From Cutibacterium namnetense (GTDB lineage: Bacteria > Actinomycetota > Actinomycetes > Propionibacteriales > Propionibacteriaceae): 63,755 nucleotides of DNA. Numbering within the stretch: position 1 is the stretch's first letter; the number at the start of each line of letters is the position of its first letter. This document shows, one piece after another, positions 7,879-15,724 of this stretch. Position numbers and translations under genes: made by a program. The notes beneath the pieces are model-generated. The model had not been told where the DNA came from. It saw only the letters and a program-made list of their open reading frames with translations, and made no database searches. The DNA is taken from the NCBI RefSeq assembly GCF_001642025.1, contig NZ_LWHO01000007.1, positions 1 through 63,755 of the forward strand, in the 5' to 3' direction.

Positions 7879-9310
7879 GACCCCTACTTCCCTCCGCTTT
7901 AGAACGGGGAATGAGGGCCACATCGGCGGCCCCGACGACGTGGCCGCCAGGGAACATCTGGGCCACCTGAGGTGGGTAGGGCAGGTCAGCCACCACGGAG
8001 CCGGGACGCCCGTCGGCCACAACTTCGTGCTCATCAACGACGAGGACCCGGTCGCACCATCGAGCCACCAGGTCGACGTCACGGCTCGCCATGATGACAC
8101 TTGCACCCCGCCGACGCACCACCTGCACCAGGTGGTCGCCGCTGGCGGCGTCAACCGCCCAGCCCGGATCGACCCACAACACGACTTTGCCGCCCGCGCA
8201 CGCCAACACGTCGGCGAGCAGACGCTGCTGCCCTTCGCTGTGTTCGACACCTCGGCGGGCGCCAACCGGCCCCAACACCTCGTTGGCCAGTTCCATGCTC
8301 TCTCCGATCGGACGGTCTGCCCGACGATCGACCATGTCGCAGGCCCGTTGCACGCTTGTCTGCCGCAGCAGCGCGTGCAGCAAGTGGTCGTTCACACCAC
8401 GGGGACGCACGGTTGCGGCCAGGCGACGCGCCGCCCGATGCGCCTGGACCGGTTCGTGAGCAACGATTCCCAGCACCTGACCGGCACGCACGTCGATCAA
8501 TCCTCCCGATAGGCGCAGGGCCGCAGGATCGACGCGGGCGAGTACCGGCCCCTTGGGCTGCTGCAGTTGGGGCGATGGCACTGCGGTGAGCGCTGTCGCA
8601 GCCAGACGGGCGTGAGCCTGCTCCGGGCTGGTGAATACTCCCTCACCGGATCGAGCAGCGATTTCCTGCAACGGGGTGGGAGGCAGGTTGGTCGACGACC
8701 ACAACGAAGCCGTGACCTGGCGAGCGTGCCCGTCAATGATTTCGACGACGCTGTCGGCTGCTCCCAGGGCATAGTCCAGGGCATGTTCGGCCCACACAAC
8801 AATCCGCCCGGCACGAGCCATCTGGGCGACGCACGCGGCGGCCCGCGACCGCCACTTCGACGTCATGGGCGCCAAAAGCTGATCTAGAAGCAACACCGGC
8901 GCCCCAGAGCCGATGCCTTCGGCTAACGCCATGCGGGCAGCCTCACAAGCCGACATGCGCGCCACCGGCCTACCCCGCCACTCTTGCAGGCCCAGTTGCT
9001 CGATGGCACTGTCGCACTCGACGTCATTGCACCCCAGTGGTCCTGTCGGGCGGTGACCCACCACGGCCACCTGCGGGCGCAGTTCGGCATGGCTCATCGC
9101 GTCGATACGTCGTCCCGATAACCGGATCACACCTTGTCGGCGCACCACCTGCCGGTCATGAAAGCCTGCAATGAGGCGTAGCAGGGTAGTCGACCCGCAG
9201 CCGCTGCGGCCCGTCACCACGGTGACTCCAGGCTCGGCGCTCATAGTGACGTCGTCCAGCACCCGGCCGACCCGGGAAATGTCTACGCATACCGACTCGA
9301 CCTCAAGCAT
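7871..9310 (-). CDS. Fused double ECF-type ABC ATPase, degenerate motifs
   Basis: A 479-residue protein with two tandem ABC ATPase domains (about 1-200 and 255-445), like fused EcfA-EcfA' proteins. Domain 1 has a Walker A reading GRSGCGSTT (34-42): Ser40 replaces the essential Lys. The Q-loop residue is His86, the signature is MSACE (119-123) instead of LSGGQ, and Walker B ends D143-Q144 instead of D-E; only H176 looks normal. Domain 2 lacks a P-loop altogether (IVAHEPVQA around 282-290), keeps a recognisable signature (SEGQQ, 359-363), has Walker B VLWVD followed by Pro, and has Arg410 at the H-loop. By family knowledge this should hydrolyse ATP poorly or not at all. I start at the ATG at 9310, overlapping the EcfT stop. 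Confidence 0.82.
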   Translation of the reverse strand: MLEVESVCVDISRVGRVLDDVTMSAEPGVTVVTGRSGCGSTTLLRLIAGFHDRQVVRRQGVIRLSGRRIDAMSHAELRPQVAVVGHRPTGPLGCNDVECDSAIEQLGLQEWRGRPVARMSACEAARMALAEGIGSGAPVLLLDQLLAPMTSKWRSRAAACVAQMARAGRIVVWAEHALDYALGAADSVVEIIDGHARQVTASLWSSTNLPPTPLQEIAARSGEGVFTSPEQAHARLAATALTAVPSPQLQQPKGPVLARVDPAALRLSGGLIDVRAGQVLGIVAHEPVQAHRAARRLAATVRPRGVNDHLLHALLRQTSVQRACDMVDRRADRPIGESMELANEVLGPVGARRGVEHSEGQQRLLADVLACAGGKVVLWVDPGWAVDAASGDHLVQVVRRRGASVIMASRDVDLVARWCDRVLVVDEHEVVADGRPGSVVADLPYPPQVAQMFPGGHVVGAADVALIPRSKAEGSRGHA

Positions 9311-10331
9311 GCCGGCCTCCCGCGTTGAACGAAAACACCACGGTCGCCGCACCGGCCACCATGACGGCGCACATGACCAAGGGTGTCCCGGCGGTGGAGG
9401 TCAGCGCCCGCCCATCGCCGGTCCGGTCACGCAACCGCCATGCCACGGCGGTAGCGATGGTCGCCAGGACGAGGTACACATCCACCAGCCGCAGACGCCC
9501 CACCCCGGGCAGTCCGCGCACCATCAACATCGCAAGGCCCGTCACCGCCCACAGGCCCGCGGCCACCATGAGCGCACGGTCACGCCAGGGATCCAAAACG
9601 GCAATGTGCCATAACGTCCAGCCCGGCATAGTGTGGCGAATGCATACCAGCATTACAGCAAGTGTCGCGGTCACCGCCAGCACACGGGCCCACGGCCGGG
9701 GCGACCTGGCCAGACGAGCCTCCTCCCAGCGCGACTCGATTTGACGGCCACGATCGATGCCGTCAAGCAATGCATCTAAGCGCGAGGTGCGTAGCCCTGC
9801 GCGCCGCAGCCGGGCCCGATCAGCAACTGCCGATGCGATGCCCTCGGCCACGCACACTCCGGGGGCAATTATTCTGGTCCCTCGCCCTAGCCAGCACATA
9901 CCTAGATCGAGCCAGTTGCGGGCGGGCCGCAGTTGCACCAGCGTTGCCCCGGCAATCACTGCTACACAGGCCTGCGCGGCATGGTTGGCGGCACTTATAG
10001 TTGCCCCGGTATGGATGGGGCCTCCGATTTGTTGGCTACCGAAACCGATCGACGGCAGCGTCACCACGACAGCCCCGGTGGTTATCGAATGGCCCAGTGC
10101 ACTCACCAGGAGGAGCAGCCACAGCACGACCAACGCTCCGCACACTTCGCCGGCGGGAATCCACACCGACCGTCGCGGGCCGCCAGCCACTATGGCCACC
10201 GCGCACAGCGTCACCAGTCCCGCCAGCGACACCACGATGTGGTCAGCCGCCCACACCACGGCCACCACCGAGGCGACCCATAGCAGGGCCGTCAGGGGAT
10301 GCACACGTTTCACGATCGACGGCCTCGCCAT
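9303..10331 (-). CDS. ECF transporter transmembrane component, EcfT/CbiQ-like
   Basis: A 342-residue membrane protein of the EcfT/CbiQ type. Hydrophobic segments lie near residues 12-32, 34-50, 60-80, 115-135, 215-235, 255-275 and 315-335. The conserved cytoplasmic coupling region is probably ADRARLRRAGLRTSR (around 187-201), where EcfT proteins carry Ala-Arg motifs that dock to the ATPases. The ATG at 10331 lies 22 bases inside the preceding secreted-protein gene. EcfT, the double ATPase and the S component are consecutive, so this is a complete dedicated (group I-like) ECF importer rather than one sharing a common energising module. Confidence 0.8.
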   Translation of the reverse strand: MARPSIVKRVHPLTALLWVASVVAVVWAADHIVVSLAGLVTLCAVAIVAGGPRRSVWIPAGEVCGALVVLWLLLLVSALGHSITTGAVVVTLPSIGFGSQQIGGPIHTGATISAANHAAQACVAVIAGATLVQLRPARNWLDLGMCWLGRGTRIIAPGVCVAEGIASAVADRARLRRAGLRTSRLDALLDGIDRGRQIESRWEEARLARSPRPWARVLAVTATLAVMLVCIRHTMPGWTLWHIAVLDPWRDRALMVAAGLWAVTGLAMLMVRGLPGVGRLRLVDVYLVLATIATAVAWRLRDRTGDGRALTSTAGTPLVMCAVMVAGAATVVFSFNAGGRHA

Positions 10332-11311
10332 CCCGCACCTGCCATCGCCAGCGCGAGGGCCACGGCCCCACCCCCAACAGCACCCTGCACAACATGGCTA
10401 CCCGAGTGCCTCTCGTCGGCTCCTGCCGAGCTCGGCGCCCCCCGATGGTACGGCTCGTGGAACGTTCCCTTATATGGTGCCCGCTTGGGATGGTCCGAGG
10501 GAACGGCATCCCACTTGTGCACCACGATCAACCCGTCGCCGCCATAGGTGATCATTCGCATCTTGTAGCGGTGATGTTTCAGCCCGCGGGGCAGCTCATA
10601 ACCGATGTCCACCGGACGGGAAGGATTACGCTCACAAACCCAAGCCGTGGTGGGGTCGTCGTAGCGCGACACCACCCTGTTGCCCTCGCAAAACTCAGGA
10701 CCGGGTTTCGGAACCTTCGTCACATTCACCCAGCGTCCCGCATCATTCTGGTAGTCGATCTCATACCACCACGCCTCCATCGATCCAACGATGCGTAAAC
10801 CAATCTTTTGACCCACGGGTTTCTCCAGCCCCCAGCCATCCCCCAGCACAGTGGGTTTCATCGTCCCGTAGGGCACGAATGTGCCTGCCGCGTGGTCGAG
10901 GTTCGCCATGGTCACATCATCGGGGCCTACGAAAACCCATGCGCTGGGTATTTTTGCCGGGTCGTCTTGTACGGTGGGGAATCCCAAACTGGTGCCCACG
11001 ATTCCGGTGTCACCGACGGTTACTGGCTGGTCAGCCAGGGCGAAGCGCTCCAGCCTTGTCAGTTCGCCGTGCGCGTCAGTGCGTACGTAGTATGCTGCCG
11101 GTCGTATTCTGGTGCCCGGAGCCCCAGTCACGGTAATACCGGAGTACGTGACTTCTCGTGCGTCACCTCCATCTACACTGATGGTGCATTCATGATTGGG
11201 GTCGGAACACAGTTCACCGGACACTCCATCGCCCGCTTGGGCCACCGCGGGCAACGAGGCCACACCGATGGCCACCACGGCGGTCGCCAAGCACATTGTG
11301 TGAAGCTTCAC
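10310..11311 (-). CDS. Secreted, C-terminally anchored protein of the riboswitch operon
   Basis: A 333-residue exported protein. I choose the GTG at 11311 because AAGGGATGG lies just upstream; the open frame extends 10 codons further. The signal peptide (residues 1-25) ends AVAQAG. The ectodomain has four cysteines (two at ELCSDPNHEC near 35-42, two at FCEG and VCERN near 215-235) and a tail with HSGSHVVQGA before a C-terminal hydrophobic stretch and Arg-Gly-Arg-Arg-Ser end. It does not clearly share the VxID/VRC motif of its upstream neighbours. It overlaps the EcfT gene and is preceded by a strong hairpin at 11361-11394. It could be the membrane-proximal docking protein that hands ligand to the transporter; that is inference. 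Confidence 0.7.
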   Translation of the reverse strand: MKLHTMCLATAVVAIGVASLPAVAQAGDGVSGELCSDPNHECTISVDGGDAREVTYSGITVTGAPGTRIRPAAYYVRTDAHGELTRLERFALADQPVTVGDTGIVGTSLGFPTVQDDPAKIPSAWVFVGPDDVTMANLDHAAGTFVPYGTMKPTVLGDGWGLEKPVGQKIGLRIVGSMEAWWYEIDYQNDAGRWVNVTKVPKPGPEFCEGNRVVSRYDDPTTAWVCERNPSRPVDIGYELPRGLKHHRYKMRMITYGGDGLIVVHKWDAVPSDHPKRAPYKGTFHEPYHRGAPSSAGADERHSGSHVVQGAVGGGAVALALAMAGAGWRGRRS

Positions 11312-11360
11312 GATCCATCCCTTCTGCGACCCCAGCCGCACTTACCCTGACATGACGAAA

Positions 11361-11394
11361 GGGTTCGGCGGGGTGCCACGACCCCGCCGAACCC
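11361..11394 (-). terminator. Strong intercistronic hairpin
   Basis: A perfect 14-bp stem (GGGTTCGGCGGGGT with its complement) closes a six-base loop between the 182-residue secreted protein gene and the next gene. On the minus strand only TTTC follows, so it is probably a partial terminator or an RNA-processing/stability element that lowers expression of the transporter genes relative to the secreted proteins. Confidence 0.7.
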
Positions 11395-11407
11395 CCTCCA
11401 ATACCGG

Positions 11408-11956
11408 CTACTTCTTGACGGGAGGATCGATCGACGGAGTTTCCCTTCCGCCTAACGTCACACCCACCCAGGTATCTTTGCCAGGCGCCAATGCCACCGC
11501 TGAATTCCAGTTCTTGTGGGATATGCTAGCCGATGAATATATCCAATAACTCTGCTTCGAACTCACATCATGAATACCATTTACCTCATTGACCAAACCT
11601 GACGCTTTATCGACCGCGAATTCGATCCCAACGGCCGTAAGTGGCTCCATGCGTGAATCGCCATTAGGGTCGGCCCAGGCGCCACCTATATTGCACCGCA
11701 CCAGAACCCCCGCCTTGGCTTTCCAATTGTCCGGAATAGTTGGCTTTTGACTCATGTCGCTACTGTGGTCCACCACAACCGTCTGCCCCTCATGTGCCGC
11801 ACAGGCCCCATCATGCCAGCCCGAGGCACCAGAGGCTGCCCCTATCGCCTGAGCCGCCTCTGCCCCGCTCACGGCACCGGCTACCAATAGCACCGCAACG
11901 AGCGGGCCAGCCACACGCCGACTCATCGTCGACATTCCCTTCCCCTTTGCCATCAT
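11408..11956 (-). CDS. Secreted small protein with Cys/VVVD/VRC motif
   Basis: A 182-residue exported protein with a signal peptide (hydrophobic 16-33, AEAAQA near 32-37). The mature part holds WHDGAC (47-52), GQTVVVD (57-63) and AGVLVRC (82-88), the same order and spacing as in the two larger secreted proteins encoded upstream. Only two cysteines (C52, C88) are present in this unit, suggesting one disulfide. There is no TM anchor or sorting signal, so it is likely released. The start at 11956 is supported by a Shine-Dalgarno sequence GAGGAAGG held in the loop of a hairpin (11958-11981). Function unknown; probably part of a family of extracellular ligand-binding proteins. Confidence 0.7.
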   Translation of the reverse strand: MMAKGKGMSTMSRRVAGPLVAVLLVAGAVSGAEAAQAIGAASGASGWHDGACAAHEGQTVVVDHSSDMSQKPTIPDNWKAKAGVLVRCNIGGAWADPNGDSRMEPLTAVGIEFAVDKASGLVNEVNGIHDVSSKQSYWIYSSASISHKNWNSAVALAPGKDTWVGVTLGGRETPSIDPPVKK

Positions 11957-11957
11957 G

Positions 11958-11981
11958 ACATCTATTCCTTCCTCAATAGAT
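11958..11981 (-). promoter_or_regulatory. Hairpin presenting the ribosome-binding site in its loop
   Basis: On the minus strand CATCTATT and AATAGATG form a perfect 8-bp stem, and the loop contains the Shine-Dalgarno GAGGAAGG. The start codon of the 182-residue gene follows two bases after the stem. This may modulate translation or protect the message. Confidence 0.5.
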
Positions 11982-12015
11982 GACGTATGCAGACGCTCTG
12001 TCCGCCATGCCCCGC

Positions 12016-12978
12016 TCAGACTCCGGTGGCTGGTAAGCCAACGGAGGCCGACCCCGCCCCGGCACCCGAACCGCCAGTTCCACCTCGGTTATTAGGATCG
12101 GGCAAACCGGGGTGCCCGGAATGGGAATGGCCCCCTGTTCCTGGCATTACCGGTGACCCCGACCTGCCCGGAGCAGGCCGTGGCGTCACTGTCGGCGTCG
12201 GACTTGGCTTCGGACTCACCGTAGGGGTCGGGGCAGGAGCGTAGGCGTACTGGGGCCGGTGCTCAGGCCGGTTCGGGTTATCGCCCGCAAAATAGAATGT
12301 CTTGTCGGGATTCTCCTGATCTTTCGCATGCCCATCGGGGTAGAGAGCAATAGCCACAGCCATCCCTTTAACCGGTTTTTCAGGCAACGCGAGGTAACCC
12401 ACATCGTCGGGCTTGCCGGGGTAATCCTCATCGTCGTGAACTTTTTCCGGCCACGGCGGCAAAGTGCCATCTTTACCAGGCATCACCGTCACCGCCGAGT
12501 TTCTGATTCGGTCACCAGATGAAGTCTCACTACTGTCGGGGGTAAGGCCCAAAAAACTGTGCCACCCATTGGGATCTACCGTCCCAGGAACACCCACCGC
12601 TGCCGCCCAGTTCGCCGTCCTGATTTCCGCGTTATAATCCCAACCCTTGGCATGGCTGACCGATTCTAAACCCTTGTGACACCGAACAAACCAGCCGTCC
12701 TTGACATGAGCATCGGTGTACCTCGTCGTAGCCGGATTCAGGTCACCTCGATCCTTCGGACCCAACGCCGCGAAATCAATGAGAACTGAATAGCCCTCCT
12801 CGCTCTTGTTACACCAGCCCGCATGCCACTGATCCGTCGAAGCCGTCGGAATCGCCTCGCTGAAGTCAGCCCACGCCGGTGCAGCAAGGCTGCCAACAGA
12901 CAGCACAGCCACCAAGCCGCCCGTCACCCACCCCATCGCTTTTATTGTCATCTGGGTAACCCGACCTTTCTGTTGCAT
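12016..12978 (-). CDS. Secreted protein with Cys/VLID/VRC motif and terminal LPATG
   Basis: A 320-residue exported protein. The signal peptide spans about 12-37 (ends APAWADF). The shared unit is AGWC (53-56), EGYSVLID (61-68) and KDGWFVRC (93-100). A Pro/Thr/Ser-rich stalk begins near residue 243 (APTPTVSPKPSPTPTV). The chain stops right after LPATGV: the sortase motif is there but the hydrophobic segment and charged tail are missing, and the frame after the stop encodes no hydrophobic stretch. It would therefore be released, or is a former wall-anchored protein. The start at 12978 has GAAGGA upstream. It lies 37 bases or more from both neighbours in the riboswitch operon. Ligand unknown; the family relation to its neighbours is visible by eye. 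Confidence 0.72.
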   Translation of the reverse strand: MQQKGRVTQMTIKAMGWVTGGLVAVLSVGSLAAPAWADFSEAIPTASTDQWHAGWCNKSEEGYSVLIDFAALGPKDRGDLNPATTRYTDAHVKDGWFVRCHKGLESVSHAKGWDYNAEIRTANWAAAVGVPGTVDPNGWHSFLGLTPDSSETSSGDRIRNSAVTVMPGKDGTLPPWPEKVHDDEDYPGKPDDVGYLALPEKPVKGMAVAIALYPDGHAKDQENPDKTFYFAGDNPNRPEHRPQYAYAPAPTPTVSPKPSPTPTVTPRPAPGRSGSPVMPGTGGHSHSGHPGLPDPNNRGGTGGSGAGAGSASVGLPATGV

Positions 12979-13033
12979 GCGTCCTTCGCACGCGCCTTAA
13001 TATCTGATATGCATCCACCGGCGATGAAATAGA

Positions 13034-14512
13034 TCATTCAACGTCACCGGAATCGATCTCGTCATCCTCACGGCGGCGGTGCCGACCCCGCATCAGCCAC
13101 CACATCAGCACTCCGGCAGCAACCAGCACGGCCCCACTAGCACCCCAGGCCCAGCCCGGCACACCACGGTGGTCACTCGAGGCGGTCGGGCCCTGCCGCT
13201 CTGAGCCCCATACCCGGCTACCACCAGCGGATGCAGACGCCGATGGTGACAGGGAAGCCGACCGGGACACAGAAATCGACGGCGATGGCGACGCAGACCG
13301 TGACACTGACGAAGAGGCAGAAGCCGACGGGCGTGCCGACAGGCGGCCATACGGCGCCTTGCCACGCCGCGCACTCACACCAGCGTGAGCCCCCGCCACA
13401 TCCCGGCGCCCAGCATGGCCAGCAGAACCACCACGATGAATGGCAGGACCATGATGAACCCCTGGACCATGACCACCACCGGAACTACCGCCATGGGCAG
13501 GACTCCTACCATGACGGTGGTGAGAACCGGGATGAGGATCAGGCTTCGGCGCAGGCCCCGGCGGGGACTTCGGTATACAACCGTTCACAGTCCCATCCGC
13601 ATACTGCGGGGCCAACATCCACCCCGGACACGGCTGATGCGTCTTCGGATCATCGTGTGTTCTGGGATGTAACGCCGCATCTCCCAAGCACACATGATAA
13701 GCCATGGGTACGGAGTTGTCGTTATCCGTGCAAAATCTCATATCTTGCATTTTCTCATAGACAATATAAGCGATCGCCCCATCCACTACACTGTCTTTTT
13801 CTATGAGCCCCCGATCTTGGGGTAGCATCCTGTTACCAGTTCCCAGTGAAGGCCATGGACCATTGACCGGCGTCCGATTCGGAGGCCAACCGCCCGACAA
13901 ATCCCCCGCAGCATCCGGGCGAAACCACACAACGCCATTCCAGCCCCAGTGATTCGCTATCGTCTGTTTTTCCTGAAGCGGCCTTACATGAAGAACTTCT
14001 TTCTCTGAGGAGTTGTTGATCTCGATAGCATTATCAGAGGGTTCTAAATAGTCGCTCGTGTAATATGTCGACAGCCCCACTGATTCGAGAGCAGCATCCC
14101 AGTCAATTTTGGAAAATTTATTTTGTGATGACGGTACGTGCGCCCCGTACATGCCCTGATGGCAGCGCACGATCCATCCTTCACGAACGGTGGGGCCATA
14201 CTGCTTAACATGCTCAGGTGTCGGCGTCAGATCCCCCCGCCAACTCTCGGGAATACTGGAAAGGTCGATGACGATCGCATACCCTTCACCACGGCGGCAC
14301 CAGCCATCACGCCACGTACCATTCGCGTCGAAATACGTGTCCAGGGAAGAGCCCTGGTTCGGATACTTTCCCAGTCGCCCTTGCGTGGACTGATCACCGT
14401 CAAGCCCTGCCAGCGCCGGCCGCGACGCCGCAGCACACGCAAGACCCGCCACCATGACAAGGCAAGCGACCGCACGCACCCGCCACCGACGACTCCTCAA
14501 CCCACTCCACAT
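13034..14512 (-). CDS. Large secreted protein with Cys/VID/VRC motif, Ser-rich stalk and TM anchor
   Basis: A 492-residue exported protein if started at the ATG at 14512; a GTG five codons upstream is also possible. The signal peptide ends near SRPALAG. The shared unit appears as DGWC (69-72), EGYAIVID (76-83) and REGWIVRC (110-117). After a 330-residue ectodomain containing three further cysteines (FCTDN, VCLGD, PCPGW) and another near GCIP comes a His/Gly-rich region, then a Ser/Ala repeat stalk (SASASSSVSRSASPSPSISV). A single TM helix follows (VPGWAWGASGAVLVAAGVLM) with a basic then acidic tail. It is second in the riboswitch operon, after a strong hairpin. The stalk and anchor suggest a surface receptor that projects through the wall. 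Confidence 0.75.
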   Translation of the reverse strand: MWSGLRSRRWRVRAVACLVMVAGLACAAASRPALAGLDGDQSTQGRLGKYPNQGSSLDTYFDANGTWRDGWCRRGEGYAIVIDLSSIPESWRGDLTPTPEHVKQYGPTVREGWIVRCHQGMYGAHVPSSQNKFSKIDWDAALESVGLSTYYTSDYLEPSDNAIEINNSSEKEVLHVRPLQEKQTIANHWGWNGVVWFRPDAAGDLSGGWPPNRTPVNGPWPSLGTGNRMLPQDRGLIEKDSVVDGAIAYIVYEKMQDMRFCTDNDNSVPMAYHVCLGDAALHPRTHDDPKTHQPCPGWMLAPQYADGTVNGCIPKSPPGPAPKPDPHPGSHHRHGRSPAHGGSSGGGHGPGVHHGPAIHRGGSAGHAGRRDVAGAHAGVSARRGKAPYGRLSARPSASASSSVSRSASPSPSISVSRSASLSPSASASAGGSRVWGSERQGPTASSDHRGVPGWAWGASGAVLVAAGVLMWWLMRGRHRRREDDEIDSGDVE

Positions 14513-14563
14513 ACCAGCACCACACACCGCTGAAGTCCCAGCCTAGACAAAGACACATGGCTG

Positions 14564-14604
14564 GTGGTTGGGGCGGGGCAGCCACACGGCCCCACCCCAA
14601 CCAC
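14564..14604 (-). terminator. Intercistronic 16-bp hairpin after the first operon gene
   Basis: GTGGTTGGGGUGGGGC pairs with GCCCCGCCCCAACCAC through 16 positions (one G-U) around a nine-base loop. No T-run follows on the minus strand. It most likely stabilises the 3' end of the toroid-protein message or causes partial termination, giving more of the secreted protein than of the downstream proteins. Confidence 0.65.
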
Positions 14605-14630
14605 AGGAAAATATCTAGAATGCCGCCACA

Positions 14631-15623
14631 TCAGTTCACCGCGGCATCCTGAACCTTGTCGTTGACGGGAACGGTCTGGGCGTCATGAGCACCCACATTG
14701 TCGTAGGACTGCAGACTCCGCAACGCAGGAACCACCTGGGTTGTCGACATCATTTTTCCCTCGGGAGTCTTCGCGGCATTGTTCCCGAACGATCCGTCAG
14801 CCTGCTGGCGACTCACAAGCCATGCCTGACCCTTGACAGCCTGGCCTTTGTGGTCCGCGTCACCGGCCCGATATAGGCCGGAGGCCACCCACGCGGTCGT
14901 ATTCACATTTGGACCTGCGCCCTTGAAGCCCCACGCCTCACCTTGCTTGGCTGCGTCCAGACGCCCCTCAAGGCTTGTCACGGCTTTCGCCTTGTCCGTA
15001 TCCGAGCCCTTCACATGCGACAGGGCGGTGAGCATGAGCCCATCAGTATCCGGATCAGCCCATTTGGGAGTCGAGGACGCGTAGTCGGTCACCGACTTGA
15101 ACAAGGCCTTGGGGATCGGTTTGCCCAACCGCTCCAACGCGATCATGTCCAACGCCTGATTCGTCGCATACTCAGTGAACTGAGACGCCGAGGTCACCGG
15201 CTTGGCGTAGTCAAACCCGCCATAGGTGGTCGGCTCGCCAGCAGCCAGCAAGGTGATCGTCACCTTCGCGCACCCACCCACATTCACCGGCTTGCCTACC
15301 GGCGCGCAGTAAGCAGACCCCTTGGCCTGGATGTTGCCCTTGATCTTACCGAGGGTCGCCTGAGTGGCCGCATCCGTCTTCCCTGACGCCACCAACGCCA
15401 AAGCCTCATCCAACTGCGCACCCAAATGCTCGCTAGGCACATCAGCACTATGCCCATTGATGTAGTCGGCTGGCTTACCGGCCTGGGCGGCGTAATCGGC
15501 AGGCCCACCCGCCTGGGCCGCCTGAGCCGGGGCCGCCATCACCCCCACCGTGCCAGCTGCCACCGCAGCTGCCACCAGCGAGCCCAACACTCGCCTACGC
15601 TTCGTCGTTACCTCTACTGACAT
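14631..15623 (-). CDS. Secreted helical-toroid protein, intrinsic-factor/transcobalamin-like
   Basis: A 330-residue exported protein, first in the cobalamin-riboswitch operon. The signal peptide runs to about residue 35 (APAQAAQA). A short duplicated PADY segment (41-54) and a Cys pair (C106, C118) follow. Helical repeats carry squalene-cyclase/prenyltransferase-like motifs: WADPDTDGLMLTAL (188-201), NVNTTAWVASGLYRAG (239-254) and QQADGSFGNN followed by STTQVVPALRSL (273-304). QxDGSFG and ST-QVV-AL patterns are shared with the alpha6/alpha6 domain of intrinsic factor and transcobalamin. No catalytic Asp-rich cyclase motif is seen, so I favour ligand binding over catalysis. The start at 15623 has AAGGGAG upstream, inside a hairpin that can hide it. 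Confidence 0.75.
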   Translation of the reverse strand: MSVEVTTKRRRVLGSLVAAAVAAGTVGVMAAPAQAAQAGGPADYAAQAGKPADYINGHSADVPSEHLGAQLDEALALVASGKTDAATQATLGKIKGNIQAKGSAYCAPVGKPVNVGGCAKVTITLLAAGEPTTYGGFDYAKPVTSASQFTEYATNQALDMIALERLGKPIPKALFKSVTDYASSTPKWADPDTDGLMLTALSHVKGSDTDKAKAVTSLEGRLDAAKQGEAWGFKGAGPNVNTTAWVASGLYRAGDADHKGQAVKGQAWLVSRQQADGSFGNNAAKTPEGKMMSTTQVVPALRSLQSYDNVGAHDAQTVPVNDKVQDAAVN

Positions 15624-15628
15624 GGCTA

Positions 15629-15656
15629 CTCCCTTTCTCGGAAGCGTTCCGAGGGG
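15629..15656 (-). promoter_or_regulatory. Shine-Dalgarno-sequestering hairpin
   Basis: On the minus strand CTCGGAA and TTCCGAG form a 7-bp stem over a CGC loop, and flanking CCC can pair with the GGG of the Shine-Dalgarno AAGGGAG. It lies between the riboswitch and the start codon, so it is a good candidate for the translational expression platform. Confidence 0.6.
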
Positions 15657-15724
15657 ACCTGCAGACAGCACTGACGTTCAAGCATCGGTGTCGATCCGCA
15701 ACCCACGACGGAACCTCAAACCAC

